DNA from: Virgibacillus proomii
GTDB taxonomy: Bacteria; Bacillota; Bacilli; Bacillales; Amphibacillaceae
Direction: 5' to 3'
Length of the DNA: 62,776 nt
Assembly (NCBI RefSeq): GCF_018916875.1
Contig: NZ_JAHLNO010000002.1
Span: forward strand, 1-62,776
Each line of letters starts with the position of its first letter. The stretch's first letter is position 1. The notes under the pieces are model-generated. The model did no database searches and had not been told where the DNA came from. It worked only from the letters and a program-made list of their open reading frames with translations. Positions 1 to 9,632 of the stretch are shown one piece after another. Both the position numbers and the translations under genes were made by a program.

Positions 1-120
1 GTCTTAGGCTATAGTAAAAAAATGGATGTTTACTACCTTAGCTTTGATGTTTTCATTTTTTATTTTAAAACCCAACAATATAAACTGAATATTCATTCGA
101 AATTAATGCGACGTTAGTGA
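1..120. other. Intergenic start of window, no gene seen
   Basis: A+T-rich sequence with no open frame of useful length and no convincing promoter. It leads directly into the first copy of dispersed repeat A. Nothing further can be supported. Confidence 0.5.
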
Positions 121-212
121 TTCTATAGGAAAGTATAAAACTTTATGGTTTATAGTATAAGAAAACTATAGCTTTCGCCATAAGGACTTGGCGACAAGCC
201 AAGTTTTTCTAA
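121..212 (+). repeat. Dispersed repeat A, copy 1 (ends in a terminator hairpin)
   Basis: About 92 bp that recurs at 10484-10725 (interrupted), 24810-24901, 31311-31398, 36893-36984 and 53275-53364. The left part can pair CTATA with TATAG. The right part holds ACTTGGC-GACA-GCCAAGT followed by TTTTT, a typical intrinsic terminator shape. This copy lies 45 bp upstream of the fructosamine-kinase-like gene, so it would stop read-through from outside the window. Function of the conserved middle (TAGCTTTCGCCATAA) is unknown. Confidence 0.8.
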
Positions 213-257
213 AATGACTGCTTAGCATGATATTTTTAGCAAAGGAGTAGCTTTATA

Positions 258-1124
258 ATGAAGCAGCTTTTTCGGCACGCTTTACAACAAGCTGGCATAT
301 CAAGTGGATTATTAAATATGAGACGAGTATCAGGCGGGTCAATCAATGAAGCGTATGTTGCCCAGACAGAGCAAGGAAGCTATTTTATCAAGTATCATCG
401 GAGTGCACCTGAGCGTTTCTTTGCACTTGAAGCAAATGGGCTGCAATTAATCAAATCGACGAATACGATTGATGTTCCGGAAGTAATTAACTATTCAGAT
501 GAAAAAGGGAAAGCCTTTCTTGTACTGGAATGGGTTAGTGGTAGCAAGCATTCACAAACAGATAAACGATTAGGTGAACGTTTGGCAGCACTGCATCAAA
601 CAAAGGGAAAAAAACATGGCTTTCATGAACCAACATTTATTGGAACATTACAGCAGCCAAATGGCTACTATACAAGCTGGCTAGAATATTATCGAGATCG
701 TCGCTTGAGCTCCCAATTAAGGCTAGGAATAGAAAATAATCATATCAACGGAAAACGGCGAAGCAAGCTGGAAAAATTACTTTCTCAATTAGATCGTTGG
801 ATACCCAATAATATTTCTCCTTCTTATTTGCACGGAGACTTATGGGGCGGCAATTGGATAGTTGGACAGAATGGAGCCCCCTTTCTGATTGATCCGTCTT
901 TTCTATATGGAGATAGACATTTTGATCTAGCGTTTACCGAAGTGTTTGGCGGTTTTTCAGAGGCCTTTTATCAAGCATATGAAGCATACTATCCAACCGA
1001 TCGCTATTATGAGGATTGTAAGCCGCTTTACCAGCTTTATTACTTACTTGTCCATTTAAATTTATTTGGTGAAATCTATGGAGCGGACGTAGATAAAATA
1101 GTAAATTATTATATTGGGGATTGA
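258..1124 (+). CDS. Fructosamine kinase family protein (aminoglycoside-phosphotransferase fold)
   Basis: 288 aa, the usual length of the family. The brace motif HGDLWGGNW at residues 192-200 supplies the catalytic Asp194 and metal-binding Asn199, and IDPS at 211-214 supplies the second metal Asp212. An N-terminal kinase lobe with GGSIN (26-30) and a likely ATP-site lysine in YFIKYH is visible. Members phosphorylate sugar amines on glycated proteins or metabolites, which leads to deglycation; bacterial members often prefer ribulosamines or erythrulosamines. The start is supported by AAAGGAG 8-14 bases upstream of the ATG. The DUF2269 gene follows almost without gap, so the two may be cotranscribed. 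Substrate cannot be told from sequence. Confidence 0.88.
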   Translation: MKQLFRHALQQAGISSGLLNMRRVSGGSINEAYVAQTEQGSYFIKYHRSAPERFFALEANGLQLIKSTNTIDVPEVINYSDEKGKAFLVLEWVSGSKHSQTDKRLGERLAALHQTKGKKHGFHEPTFIGTLQQPNGYYTSWLEYYRDRRLSSQLRLGIENNHINGKRRSKLEKLLSQLDRWIPNNISPSYLHGDLWGGNWIVGQNGAPFLIDPSFLYGDRHFDLAFTEVFGGFSEAFYQAYEAYYPTDRYYEDCKPLYQLYYLLVHLNLFGEIYGADVDKIVNYYIGD

Positions 1125-1138
1125 TGGGGGAAACGAGT

Positions 1139-1507
1139 ATGTCTGTTTATGATGTTTTAGTATTTGTCCATATTTTTTCTGCCATAGTTGGCATGGGACT
1201 TGGATTTTTCATGGTTTTACCTGTTAAAAGAGCTCAAACGATGACAGAATTGCGATATGGATACGTTATCAGAAATAGACTTCATTGGGTTGTAATGATG
1301 GGAGGGACCTTGCTATTACTAACAGGGCTATTGATGGGGTTTCTGATAAAACGGAACAGCTTAGCTGACACTGTTCCGTCTTATTTCGTAGTGATTTCGA
1401 TTATAAATTGTATTATCTGCTATCCATTGTTCTACACCAACTTCTTCTTCAACACTCCAGCTAGAAGTGCGGTAACAATTGCTCCGACAATAATCGATGT
1501 TAAATAG
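1139..1507 (+). CDS. DUF2269-like membrane protein, 3' end probably truncated
   Basis: The preferred start is ATG 1139 (GGGGGAAA upstream); the frame is also open from TTG 1121. It encodes about 122 aa with three clear hydrophobic segments (roughly residues 4-24, 46-66 and 78-98). DUF2269 proteins are small integral membrane proteins, typically with four segments. Here the frame runs for its last 25 codons through the antisense of the end of fruA (fruA stop at 1432), and the final residues (FFFNTPARSAV...) do not look membrane-like. A deletion that joined the gene to the 3' end of fruA is the simplest explanation. Function unknown. Confidence 0.6.
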   Translation: MSVYDVLVFVHIFSAIVGMGLGFFMVLPVKRAQTMTELRYGYVIRNRLHWVVMMGGTLLLLTGLLMGFLIKRNSLADTVPSYFVVISIINCIICYPLFYTNFFFNTPARSAVTIAPTIIDVK

Positions 1508-3321
1508 AGAAAGATAGAGGTAATGCCGCCTTCAACTAAGCCAATAACGAATAAACCGCCATGAGGAGCGCGCAGTCCAATATCAAATAACATACTTAGT
1601 CCGCCGGTAACTGCTGCACCAACCATTACGGAAGGGATAACGCGGGTTGGATCAGCTGCTGCAAATGGAATGACCCCTTCTGTGATAAAACAAGCACCTA
1701 ATACATAGGAAGTTTTTCCTGCTTCCTGTTCTGTTTTCGTAAATTTATTTTTAAAAAGTGTCGTTGCCAGTGCCATACCGAGTGGTGGTACCATTCCAGC
1801 TGCCATAATAGCGGCAATAAATGTGTAATTACCGGCATCGAGCATGGCGATACCAAACGTATAGGCCGCCTTATTAACTGGACCTCCGAGATCAAATGCC
1901 ATCATGGCACCTAAAATTACTCCAACAAGTACCTGGTTCGTACCGCTCATACCTTCCAAGAAAGAAGAAATGGCTGTATAAATTTGCGTTAGCGGCGGAT
2001 TGATGGTCATCATGATTAGACCAGTTACTCCGATACTGATTAATGGATAGAATAGTACAGGTTTTAGCCCGTTTAATGCTTCCGGCAGTCCTGCTAATAA
2101 TTTTTTTACGAATAATGTAATATAACCTGCAAGAAAACCGGCAATTAATCCACCTAAAAACCCTGATCCATTAGCTCCTTCTACGCCAGAAACGGTAACA
2201 GCGATTAACCCGCCAACCATACCAGGTGCAAATCCCGGACGATCAGCGATACTTGAAGCGATGAAGCCTGCTAGTACAGGAACCATGAGGAAGAAGGCTT
2301 TTCCTCCACCAATTTCGTTTAACATAGCGGCAAAGGCATTATATTGCTCACTATCTGGATTATTGGACTCAATTCCCCAGAAAAAGGATAAAGCAATTAA
2401 AATTCCGCCACCAACAACAAATGGCAACATATTGGAAACACCATTCATGAGGTGCTTATAAAAACCATTTTTTATTCCACTTTCTTTTGAAATGTCTTTT
2501 GTTTGTTCTGCCCGGTAAAGCGGAGCATCCTTTTGAATGGCTCGTTGTAATAAATCCTTTGCTTCATGAATCGCTTTTCCCACAGGAACTTGAATAACTG
2601 GCTTTCCATCAAAGCGATCCATCTCGACCTTTGTGTCAGCAGCAACGATAATTGTATCTGCCTTTTCTATTTCTTCTTCGGTTAAACGATTTTTAACACC
2701 ATCAGAGCCATTTGTTTCTACTTTAATAGAGATACCCATTTCTTTTGCGGTTTCTGACAGTTTTTCTGCAGCCATATACGTATGGGCAATGCCAGTTGGA
2801 CATCCAGTTACAGCTAATATATTACTGGCTGCTTGTCTCGTTTTTTTGCTTTTTCTTTTATCTAATTCTGCTTCCTTCTGATTCACAGCTTCGAGTATTT
2901 GCGCTACATTGCTGGCGTTAACTAGTTTAGAACGAAACTGTTCATCCATAAGCAATGTAGATAGCCGTGATAATGCTTGTAAATGTTCATTATTGGCTCC
3001 TTCACTTGCTGCAATCATAAAAAACAAATGAGCAGGCTTCCCATCTAAGGAGTCATAGTCAATTCCTGAAGCTGATCGACCAAACGCAATACTTGGTGTT
3101 TTAACAGCATGTGATTTCGCATGAGGGATAGCAATACCGTCGCCAATTCCTGTCGTGCTTTGTTGTTCCCGTTGTAAAATCGCCTCACGAAAGGCTGCTT
3201 TATCCATTAATCGTCCGGATCGATCCAGCTGGTTAATTAATTCATCGATCGCTTCCTCTTTAGAAGAAGCTTTTAGATCAAGTAAAATGGTTTCTTCTTT
3301 TAGTAATTCTGTTATTTTCAT
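1432..3321 (-). CDS. fruA: Fructose-specific PTS transporter, fused IIA-IIB-IIC
   Basis: 629 aa. Domains in order: EIIA (about 1-148) with phospho-His67 in AIPHAKS; EIIB (about 165-265) with phospho-Cys174 in VTGCPTGIAHT; EIIC (about 285-629) with many membrane segments. The protein takes up fructose across the membrane and phosphorylates it to fructose-1-phosphate, using phosphate from HPr through EIIA and EIIB. It is the last gene of fruR-fruK-fruA, 13 bp after fruK, with AGGAAGTGAG upstream of the ATG. The stop codon lies inside the 3' end of the convergent DUF2269 frame, so no space is left for a separate terminator. Confidence 0.96.
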   Translation of the reverse strand: MKITELLKEETILLDLKASSKEEAIDELINQLDRSGRLMDKAAFREAILQREQQSTTGIGDGIAIPHAKSHAVKTPSIAFGRSASGIDYDSLDGKPAHLFFMIAASEGANNEHLQALSRLSTLLMDEQFRSKLVNASNVAQILEAVNQKEAELDKRKSKKTRQAASNILAVTGCPTGIAHTYMAAEKLSETAKEMGISIKVETNGSDGVKNRLTEEEIEKADTIIVAADTKVEMDRFDGKPVIQVPVGKAIHEAKDLLQRAIQKDAPLYRAEQTKDISKESGIKNGFYKHLMNGVSNMLPFVVGGGILIALSFFWGIESNNPDSEQYNAFAAMLNEIGGGKAFFLMVPVLAGFIASSIADRPGFAPGMVGGLIAVTVSGVEGANGSGFLGGLIAGFLAGYITLFVKKLLAGLPEALNGLKPVLFYPLISIGVTGLIMMTINPPLTQIYTAISSFLEGMSGTNQVLVGVILGAMMAFDLGGPVNKAAYTFGIAMLDAGNYTFIAAIMAAGMVPPLGMALATTLFKNKFTKTEQEAGKTSYVLGACFITEGVIPFAAADPTRVIPSVMVGAAVTGGLSMLFDIGLRAPHGGLFVIGLVEGGITSIFLYLTSIIVGAIVTALLAGVLKKKLV

Positions 3322-3334
3322 TCTGTCTCACTTC

Positions 3335-4252
3335 CTAATTTGAATATGGACTAATTGTTACATTTTGAACTAATGATTCAACCAACGATTTTTCACATAA
3401 ATCATTGCTGAAAGCCGTCGCACTACCAGCAGCCACCGCATAACGAAAAGCGTCTATTTTATTTTTTTGTGACGAACATGCGGCAATAAAACCAGCGACC
3501 ATGGAATCGCCAGCTCCGACTGTATTAATAACCTCACCTTGTAATGGATCAGCAATTGCAATAATATCATTAGAAATATAAATAGCTCCTTTACTTCCTA
3601 AAGAGATGATGACATACTGAATGCCCTCTGCTATTAATTTTTTACCATAATGGATAGCTTGTTCTGTTGTTGTGATTGTTGTATGGAACAATTCACCAAG
3701 TTCGTGTTCATTTGGTTTAACCAAATATGGTTTTAATTTAATTAGCTGTTGTAATGCCTTTCCCGAAGTATCGACAACAAAACGGACTCCAGTTTGCTTG
3801 CATGTTTCAGCAATCGCTTCTAAAAAATCAGGAGCGATGGAGCTAGGAATACTACCTGCTAAGACAAACCAATCATTTTCTTCAAAGCTATTTATTTTGG
3901 CTAGTAACTCCTGCTGTAGTTTTTTCGAAATAATTGGTGCTGGTCCGTTTAATTCTGTTGCTGATGATGCCCTGATTTTTACATTAATTCGTGTTATTTT
4001 ATTTGTTTGAATAAACTCTGTAAGAATCCCTTCTTCTTCGAGTTTTTGAGCAATATAGTCTCCGGTAAATCCTCCGATAAACCCAAGTGCAGTGGAGGTA
4101 ATACCGAAACGTTTAAGCACTCTGGATACATTAATTCCTTTTCCTCCAGGATAATAGTTCACCTGATTTGCTCGATTAAGTGTTCCTGCTTGAAAGGAGG
4201 GAAGATAAGTTGTGTAGTCAACGGATGGTGTCATTGTGCATGTGTAAATCAT
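3335..4252 (-). CDS. fruK: 1-phosphofructokinase
   Basis: 305 aa PfkB/ribokinase-family kinase. The glycine-rich substrate motif YYPGGKGINVSR is at residues 33-44 and the catalytic motif NTVGAGDS at 243-250 with Asp249. It converts fructose-1-phosphate made by FruA to fructose-1,6-bisphosphate, feeding glycolysis. Its ATG overlaps the fruR stop in an ATGA arrangement, so the two are likely translationally coupled. Position between fruR and fruA makes the assignment firm over other PfkB sugar kinases. Confidence 0.95.
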   Translation of the reverse strand: MIYTCTMTPSVDYTTYLPSFQAGTLNRANQVNYYPGGKGINVSRVLKRFGITSTALGFIGGFTGDYIAQKLEEEGILTEFIQTNKITRINVKIRASSATELNGPAPIISKKLQQELLAKINSFEENDWFVLAGSIPSSIAPDFLEAIAETCKQTGVRFVVDTSGKALQQLIKLKPYLVKPNEHELGELFHTTITTTEQAIHYGKKLIAEGIQYVIISLGSKGAIYISNDIIAIADPLQGEVINTVGAGDSMVAGFIAACSSQKNKIDAFRYAVAAGSATAFSNDLCEKSLVESLVQNVTISPYSN

Positions 4253-5001
4253 TTATCTGCCACCTTTAAGGTTGTTTGTTTTTCAAATTGTTCTATTTCT
4301 TCTAAAGAAAGCTTGTCGGTTAGTAAAGCCGCCTCCTGTAAGCTAATAATTTTGGCAAAACTGACTTTGTTTTTCTTTGAATGGTCAGCTAGAACGAATG
4401 TTTGTAAGGCATGACGGTGAGCGGTTTTTTTCACCATTGCCTCTTCAGGGTCAGGTGTCGTATATCCTAACTCTATATGAAAACCATTAACGCCTAAAAA
4501 GCATTTATCAAAGCGATAGTTGCTAATGGATTGGACGGTTTGTGCGCCAATTAATGCTCCTGTTTTTGCCTTTATATGGCCACCGGTAATGTAAGTGGGT
4601 ATCCCATATTTAATCAATGCTTCTACATGAGAAAGCCCATTTGTTACAACAACGATATCTTTATCTTTTAAGTAAGGAATTAGTTGGAGTGTTGTTGTTC
4701 CTGCATCAATAAACAAACAATCCCCTTCATCAACGAGACAGGCTGCCAGTTGTGCAATTTGTGTTTTTTCGTGAAGGTTTTTGGTTGATTTTTCTTTTAG
4801 GCTGAACTCCTGTAGTTTTCGTTCAGGTAAAATAGCACCTCCGTGAATTCGCACTAGCTTTCCTTGAGCTTCCAGGTCTGTTAAATCTCGCCGAATCGTT
4901 GACTCAGAAGCTGCAGTTGCTTTAACAATATCTTGGATTTTAATAGAATGTTTCTCGTTTAATAATTGTATAATCATAGAATGCCTCTCTGCTGTTAACA
5001 T
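4249..5001 (-). CDS. fruR: DeoR-family repressor of the fructose operon
   Basis: 250 aa from ATG 5001, which has GGAGTGA upstream; the frame is open further to 5067 but that extension would cover the promoter. The N-terminal DeoR helix-turn-helix (about residues 3-58, with ESTIRRDLTDLEAQGKL) is followed by a sugar-phosphate sensing domain with DAGTTT and VTNGL motifs. Family knowledge: FruR represses fru and is released by fructose-1-phosphate or fructose-1,6-bisphosphate. It is first in the operon, overlapping fruK, so it probably controls its own transcription. Confidence 0.93.
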   Translation of the reverse strand: MLTAERHSMIIQLLNEKHSIKIQDIVKATAASESTIRRDLTDLEAQGKLVRIHGGAILPERKLQEFSLKEKSTKNLHEKTQIAQLAACLVDEGDCLFIDAGTTTLQLIPYLKDKDIVVVTNGLSHVEALIKYGIPTYITGGHIKAKTGALIGAQTVQSISNYRFDKCFLGVNGFHIELGYTTPDPEEAMVKKTAHRHALQTFVLADHSKKNKVSFAKIISLQEAALLTDKLSLEEIEQFEKQTTLKVADK

Positions 5002-5034
5002 AAAATATATCACTCCAAGCTTGGTTTCATCCTT

Positions 5035-5093
5035 ATCATATACGAACCACTTGCGTAAATCAACCAAAAACGTTAAAAAACAATCAAAAACAA
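5035..5093 (-). promoter_or_regulatory. fru operon SigA promoter with repeated operator-like boxes
   Basis: Reading on the minus strand, TTGATT (5058-5063), a 17-base spacer and TATGAT (5035-5040) form a good SigA promoter 33 bases before the fruR start. Immediately upstream and touching the -35, the minus strand carries repeated boxes GATTGTTTTT, GATTGTTTTTT and GTTTTTGGTTGATT (about 5058-5093). Direct repeats overlapping the -35 are what a DeoR repressor such as FruR would bind. The promoter match is seen directly; the operator role is inferred. Confidence 0.65.
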
Positions 5094-5360
5094 TCGATAT
5101 TTAGATTGAATGTGACCGTTTTGTGGAAGTATGTACACTAGTGGAAGTTAGAAATAGATTTTCACGGGAGTAGGAGGGAGAGCAAAAAGTCGCTAGAAAC
5201 TAATTTACTTGGAAACTTAAACTTATGCCACCTATACGTTTTGAGGTGTTTCCTTGAAAACCTTCTCTTGTTATTCCTAAATACCGTATATATGGTTCCC
5301 GACTAAATGGGCTCTATATAGTTAATTCTTAATTAAATGTTTAATTTTAGGAAAATTTAT

Positions 5361-5474
5361 CCCGCATGTTTGGTACAAAAGGCTCTAAGTGTGAGAAAAC
5401 GGCACCTAAATGCCCGATTCATTCAACTAACATTCCGTGTAAAAAGCGTTCTACGGAATGAAGTTTCACTTTAT
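5361..5474 (+). repeat. Element B copy, left arm deleted
   Basis: 114 bp preceded by TTTAT (5356-5360), beginning CCCGCATG and ending TTTCACTTTAT. The left half of the long stem is missing, while the core ACGGCACCTAAATGCCCGAT and the right hairpin CATTCCGTG/CTACGGAATG are kept. It lies in the 650 bp gap between fruR and the HD-hydrolase gene. Confidence 0.8.
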
Positions 5475-5516
5475 ATTGCATCTTATATAGCATGTATGCT
5501 ATAGTTTTATAAATTT

Positions 5517-5640
5517 ATCTCGCATGTAACTGGTAGTAAGACCTGCCCTTCCATGCTTTGAGGTGAAACCTAGGAGATAAGTGAAGGATCCCAACTGTAA
5601 GTCAAATGTCCGATTCTGTTCATCTAAATATATACTACAG
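5517..5640 (+). repeat. Degenerate element B copy
   Basis: TTTATCTCGCATGTAA at 5513-5528 and GTCCGATTCTGTTCATCTAA near 5608 match the start and core of element B, but the arms no longer pair well and no clear right end is visible. It follows another copy in the same gap. Confidence 0.45.
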
Positions 5641-5717
5641 ATGTAAGAACGATAACGAGAGATGACCGAACGTTTTAATAACTAACTAGATAAATACGTA
5701 AGGAAAGGAGAGAAAAA

Positions 5718-6254
5718 ATGAGAAAAGTAACCTTAGAAACAGTATTTTTACACCCAATTACACAGCGCTATTTAAAACGATCAGGCATGGCTCATGCTAT
5801 TGCTGTTGCAGACAATGCTTTCAAGTTGGCTAAAGAGTATAATGTAAACCCCGATCACGCTGCAAAAGCTGCACTATTACACGATGTCGGTCATTACACA
5901 TGGTATCGCAACGGCAAATGGGATTATGATTTATACAAGAAAAATGATATACATGCGATTAAAGGAGCAAGTCGTGCACATAAATTATTAATTCGGATGG
6001 GGGAGGATCCTGAGGCAGCTAAAGAAATAGCGATAGCGATATTGCTTCATACGGATTCCTATTTACCAAAAGGTGATCTGAAATTACTACCGTTGCAGCA
6101 GGTTGTTCATCTGGCAGATGAAACCGATGAGGAAGTTGGAGGTAAGCATCATAATAAGGTCATTTGTGATGATGAAGCTTTAGATCGAATTCGTTTATTG
6201 GATCAGCAAATTGATGATTGGTTAAATAAACATCAGACAAAGAAGATTGTCTGA
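5718..6254 (+). CDS. HD-domain phosphohydrolase-like protein
   Basis: 178 aa with the HD signature ALLHDVGHYTW (about residues 51-61), preceding histidine in SGMAHAIAV and a later ILLHTDS and HLADETDE segment, consistent with a metal-dependent HD fold related to the YqeK-type hydrolases. Such enzymes hydrolyse phosphate bonds in nucleotides. An AAAGGAGAG box precedes the ATG. It is a single gene between repeat-rich gaps. Substrate cannot be told. Confidence 0.75.
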   Translation: MRKVTLETVFLHPITQRYLKRSGMAHAIAVADNAFKLAKEYNVNPDHAAKAALLHDVGHYTWYRNGKWDYDLYKKNDIHAIKGASRAHKLLIRMGEDPEAAKEIAIAILLHTDSYLPKGDLKLLPLQQVVHLADETDEEVGGKHHNKVICDDEALDRIRLLDQQIDDWLNKHQTKKIV

Positions 6255-6384
6255 TTTTTTGGTCTATTGGATAGAAAAGCTTAATATATCTAGTTTATTG
6301 TATATGTATGTGCAATATTGCTTCGGAACGCTTTAAGTTTTTATTGGGGAATAGGAAGTGCAAACTTTCCCCATTGGATTACAA

Positions 6385-6807
6385 GAGAAGGTATCTATGG
6401 AAGAGTTAATAGAAGCAACAAAGAAAGCAAATGCCCATAAATTTATCATGAAGTTTCCTTATTGATATAATACGCATGTGGGCGAATTTGGTAATTTTTT
6501 ATCCGGTGGGCAAAAGCAAAGAATTGCAATTGCTAGAGCTTTATTACGTAAATCAAAATTTAGCTTATTAGACGAGGTTACGGTAATTTTAGATAGTGAA
6601 TCAGAATATCTATTACAAAATACATTGATTTCTCTAGCTTAGAATAAAATAGGTGTATTTATGATTGCGTATCGATTATCCACAGTAAAGAGTGCCGATA
6701 AGATATTAGTTTTGGATAATGGAAGAGTAACAGGATATGGAACCCATAATTATTTGTATCGTACGAGTCATCATTATAAAGATTCTGTAGATAAACAGAA
6801 AGCATAA
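6385..6807 (+). pseudogene. Remnant of an ABC exporter ATP-binding domain
   Basis: The frame containing ATG 6397 reads through the C-terminal half of an MsbA/LmrA-type nucleotide-binding domain: [20 protein letters not shown] (signature and following helix), SLLDEVT (Walker B), IAYRLSTVKSADKILVLDNG (H-loop region, with Tyr in place of the usual His). Two in-frame stops occur, after KFPY and after LISLA. The membrane domain and Walker A are absent. It is a decayed fragment with no intact partner nearby. Confidence 0.85.
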
Positions 6808-6835
6808 ATGTACAGATATTTTATATAATTGATAT

Positions 6836-6892
6836 GAGACTAATTATATAAAAAGTCAATAGCTGTAGTGACTTTATATAGTTAGTCTCTTT
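6836..6892. terminator. Bidirectional terminator hairpin
   Basis: GAGACTAATTATATAAAAAGT pairs with GACTTTATATAGTTAGTCTC across a 14-base loop, giving a long A+T-rich stem between the ABC remnant and the convergent pepT stop. It can serve pepT on the minus strand. Confidence 0.6.
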
Positions 6893-6900
6893 ATAAAATA

Positions 6901-8133
6901 TTAGCTTCGCTTGGCAAATAGCTTACAAATTTCGATGATGGTTCTTGTAGCTTTTTCCATATTATCTACAGAAACATATTCATATTTTCCGTGGAAGTTT
7001 TCTCCGCCTGTAAAGATGTTTGGAGTAGGAAGTCCCATGTACGACAGCTGTGAACCATCTGTACCTCCGCGAATTGGTTCAACAATCGGTTCGATATCAA
7101 GATTTTTCATCGCCTGATAAGCAATAGTTACAATCTCTTTTACAGGTTCAATTTTTTCCCGCATATTATAATATTGGTCTTTCATTTCAAGTTTAATTGC
7201 TTCATTACCGTATTTTTCTTTTAATTCGTTAACAAATTGTTTGACTGTGCCTTTTCTATTTTGAAAAGCGGTCTTATCAAAATCACGAATAATATAGCTT
7301 ACTTCAGCATTTTCTACATCACCATTTACAGAAATGAGATGATAAAATCCTTCATAGCCTTCTGTATGCTCTGGCGCTTCTTGTTCAGGAAATTTACTGA
7401 TAAATTCTGCTGCCATTTTCCCGGCGTTGACCATTTTATCTTTTGCTGTTCCAGGGTGTACACTATTTCCTGTAAATGTTACTTTAGCGGCGGCTGCATT
7501 AAAGCTTTCATATTGCAATTCTCCAAGCGGTCCACCATCAATGGTATATGCATAGGTAGCACCAAATCGTTTTACATCGAATTTATGTGGACCTCTACCA
7601 ATTTCTTCATCTGGGGTAAAGCCGACGCGAATTTTTCCGTGCTTTATTTCCGGATGCTTGATCAGAAAGTCCATCGCTGTTACAATTTCAGCTACTCCAG
7701 CTTTATCATCAGCGCCAAGTAATGTTGTGCCATCGGTAGTAATCAATGTATGACCTTTATATGTAGCGAGCTCTGGGAAATTTTTCACAGACAATACAAT
7801 ATTTAAATCTTTATTCAAAACAATATCGTTACCATCAAAACTTTCGATGATTTGTGGATTGACATTTTTACCTGTGAAGTCGGTAGCTGTATCGACATGA
7901 GCTAAAAAGCCAATTGTCGGGATATCTACATCAGTATTTGCGGGAAGCGTTGCCATCACATAACCATAATCATCAATGGTAACATCCACCATACCAATCT
8001 CCCGAAGTTCTTTTACTAATAGATTTAACAGTTCAAGCTGTCCTGGTGTTGAAGGGGTGGCTTGATTGCTCTCATCAGATTGTGTATCGATTTTCGCATA
8101 AGTTGTGAACCTTTCAATCAATGCTTCTTTCAT
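6901..8133 (-). CDS. pepT: Peptidase T (tripeptide aminopeptidase)
   Basis: 410 aa M20B metallopeptidase, normal length. Zinc ligands and catalytic residues are in place: His79 and Asp81 in LAHVDT, Asp142 in GADDKAG, Glu176/Glu177 in TPDEEIG, and a late GGTDGSQL segment and C-terminal FHGKYE with the final histidine. It releases N-terminal residues from tripeptides in the cytoplasm. A single gene, ending at the convergent hairpin. Confidence 0.96.
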   Translation of the reverse strand: MKEALIERFTTYAKIDTQSDESNQATPSTPGQLELLNLLVKELREIGMVDVTIDDYGYVMATLPANTDVDIPTIGFLAHVDTATDFTGKNVNPQIIESFDGNDIVLNKDLNIVLSVKNFPELATYKGHTLITTDGTTLLGADDKAGVAEIVTAMDFLIKHPEIKHGKIRVGFTPDEEIGRGPHKFDVKRFGATYAYTIDGGPLGELQYESFNAAAAKVTFTGNSVHPGTAKDKMVNAGKMAAEFISKFPEQEAPEHTEGYEGFYHLISVNGDVENAEVSYIIRDFDKTAFQNRKGTVKQFVNELKEKYGNEAIKLEMKDQYYNMREKIEPVKEIVTIAYQAMKNLDIEPIVEPIRGGTDGSQLSYMGLPTPNIFTGGENFHGKYEYVSVDNMEKATRTIIEICKLFAKRS

Positions 8134-8202
8134 TTTACTTTCATCTCCTAATCGTTTTAATTGATCGTATATTACAGGTGAAGCAGTTCTTAAATCGTTT
8201 AT

Positions 8203-8372
8203 CCCGCATGTAAGTTGCCGTAAACTCCCACGTTAAGAGCCTGAAAAAGGGTCTAAGTGGTGGAAAACGGCACCTAAATGCCCGATTCGTTCAAGAGCCT
8301 TTAGGTCATACCCTTGAGGTACTAACATTCAGTAGGAGATAAAAACTCCTACTGGATGAAGTTTCACTTTAT
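8203..8372 (+). repeat. Element B copy, long form
   Basis: 170 bp, preceded by TTTAT (8198-8202). It begins CCCGCATGTAAGTTGCCGT and ends TTTCACTTTAT. It contains the outer stem, a middle hairpin (AGGTCATACCCTTGAGG region) and a right hairpin CATTCAGTAGGAG/CTCCTACTGGATG. It sits in the divergent gap between pepT and the sulfurtransferase gene. Confidence 0.85.
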
Positions 8373-8786
8373 ACGATACTTTTAATACGTAAAAAATGTA
8401 TGCTGATTCTGACAGTTGCTCGCTAGTGTAAGTTCTAGAAATGAAAACAGCACACGATCGATATTTAACTAAAGAACTCGGCTAATATTCCGTGGGGAAA
8501 CCATTCGGAATGAAGTCTCCCTTTATTATAACTTAATTTCAAACGTTTTCTAAGTGAAACTTAAGTTTAAAATGAATCTGTTCTGAGTTATCGTTGTTTT
8601 GTTTCAAGTTTTCGTAAATCTGTTCCGGCTTTATGAATTTTTGTTTTAAGTATGTACTGATCTGTTCTGTTTACTTTCTCTAAAAGAAAGGGTAGGAATT
8701 AAGCTTTACTTCATTTAAAATAAATAATATAAGCGTTCAAGGGAGTATGCAGTAGTTAATCAGTAAATTTTATTGGAGGGAAACAA
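8373..8786. other. Intergenic, degenerate B end and short repeats, no gene
   Basis: Around 8487-8534 a decayed element B right end is visible (ATTCCGTGG, CGGAATGAAGT, CCTTTAT). Further on, GATCTGTTC or AATCTGTTC occurs three times (near 8574, 8617 and 8658). No gene is seen. Confidence 0.45.
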
Positions 8787-9632
8787 TTGTCTTATATCAT
8801 TTCGATTCATCGCTTGAAAAATTATTTGCATAATAAGCAAGGTCATACGGTCATCATGGATGTACGTTTTGATTTAACGGATCCGGACGCAGGGAGAAAG
8901 GCTTATTGGAAAGATCATATTCCCGGTGCGATTTTTATAGATATAGAGAAGGATTTGTCTGGAAAAAAAGAAACGCATGGGGGGAACCATCCTTTACCAG
9001 ATGTAAACACGCTTTCATTGAAATTAGGAAGAATGGGAATTGATCATAACACTACAGTTGTCATTTATGATGAGAATAATGATATGTTTGCTGCAAGAGC
9101 TTGGTGGTTACTGCATTATTTAGGTCATGATAAAGTCTGTGTCTTAGACGGAGGGTATACTCGTTGGAAAGAGGAGGGTAATGAAACGACGGATCGTATA
9201 CCGGAGTTAAGCGCGAAAGAGTTTCGTCCAGAGATTAGAAACAATCAAACAGTTAATATGGAAGAAGTGAAGCAGAGACTAAAAAATAAAACAGCGGTAT
9301 TGGTTGATTCACGTGCGAGAGAACGTTATTTAGGAGAAATGGAGCCATTATATGCACGAGCCGGTCATATACCAGGAGCAAAAAACTTCTTTTGGAAAGG
9401 TGTACTTCGATCAGACGGGAGCTGGAAATCGGAAGAAGAATTACAAAAGCATTTTGCTGATTTAATAAAAGATGATGAAATTATTATTTCCTGTGGTTCA
9501 GGTATTTCAGCTTGTCCTAATATTTTAGCTTTAAAAACGCTCGGCTATAGAAATGTAAAACTTTATCCCGGAAGTTTTAGCGATTGGATTTCCTATGGCG
9601 ATAATGAAGTTGCAGTTGGTGAAGAGGAATAA
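8787..9632 (+). CDS. Sulfurtransferase with two rhodanese domains
   Basis: 281 aa starting at TTG 8787 behind a GGAGGGAAACAA box. Two rhodanese domains (about 4-130 and 155-270); the second carries the active-site Cys236 in CGSGISAC, closer to the CGSGVTA loop of 3-mercaptopyruvate sulfurtransferases than to the CRKG loop of thiosulfate rhodaneses. It would move sulfane sulfur to cyanide, thiols or proteins in the cytoplasm. The stop overlaps the tag ATG by one base, so they form an operon. Confidence 0.88.
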   Translation: MSYIISIHRLKNYLHNKQGHTVIMDVRFDLTDPDAGRKAYWKDHIPGAIFIDIEKDLSGKKETHGGNHPLPDVNTLSLKLGRMGIDHNTTVVIYDENNDMFAARAWWLLHYLGHDKVCVLDGGYTRWKEEGNETTDRIPELSAKEFRPEIRNNQTVNMEEVKQRLKNKTAVLVDSRARERYLGEMEPLYARAGHIPGAKNFFWKGVLRSDGSWKSEEELQKHFADLIKDDEIIISCGSGISACPNILALKTLGYRNVKLYPGSFSDWISYGDNEVAVGEEE

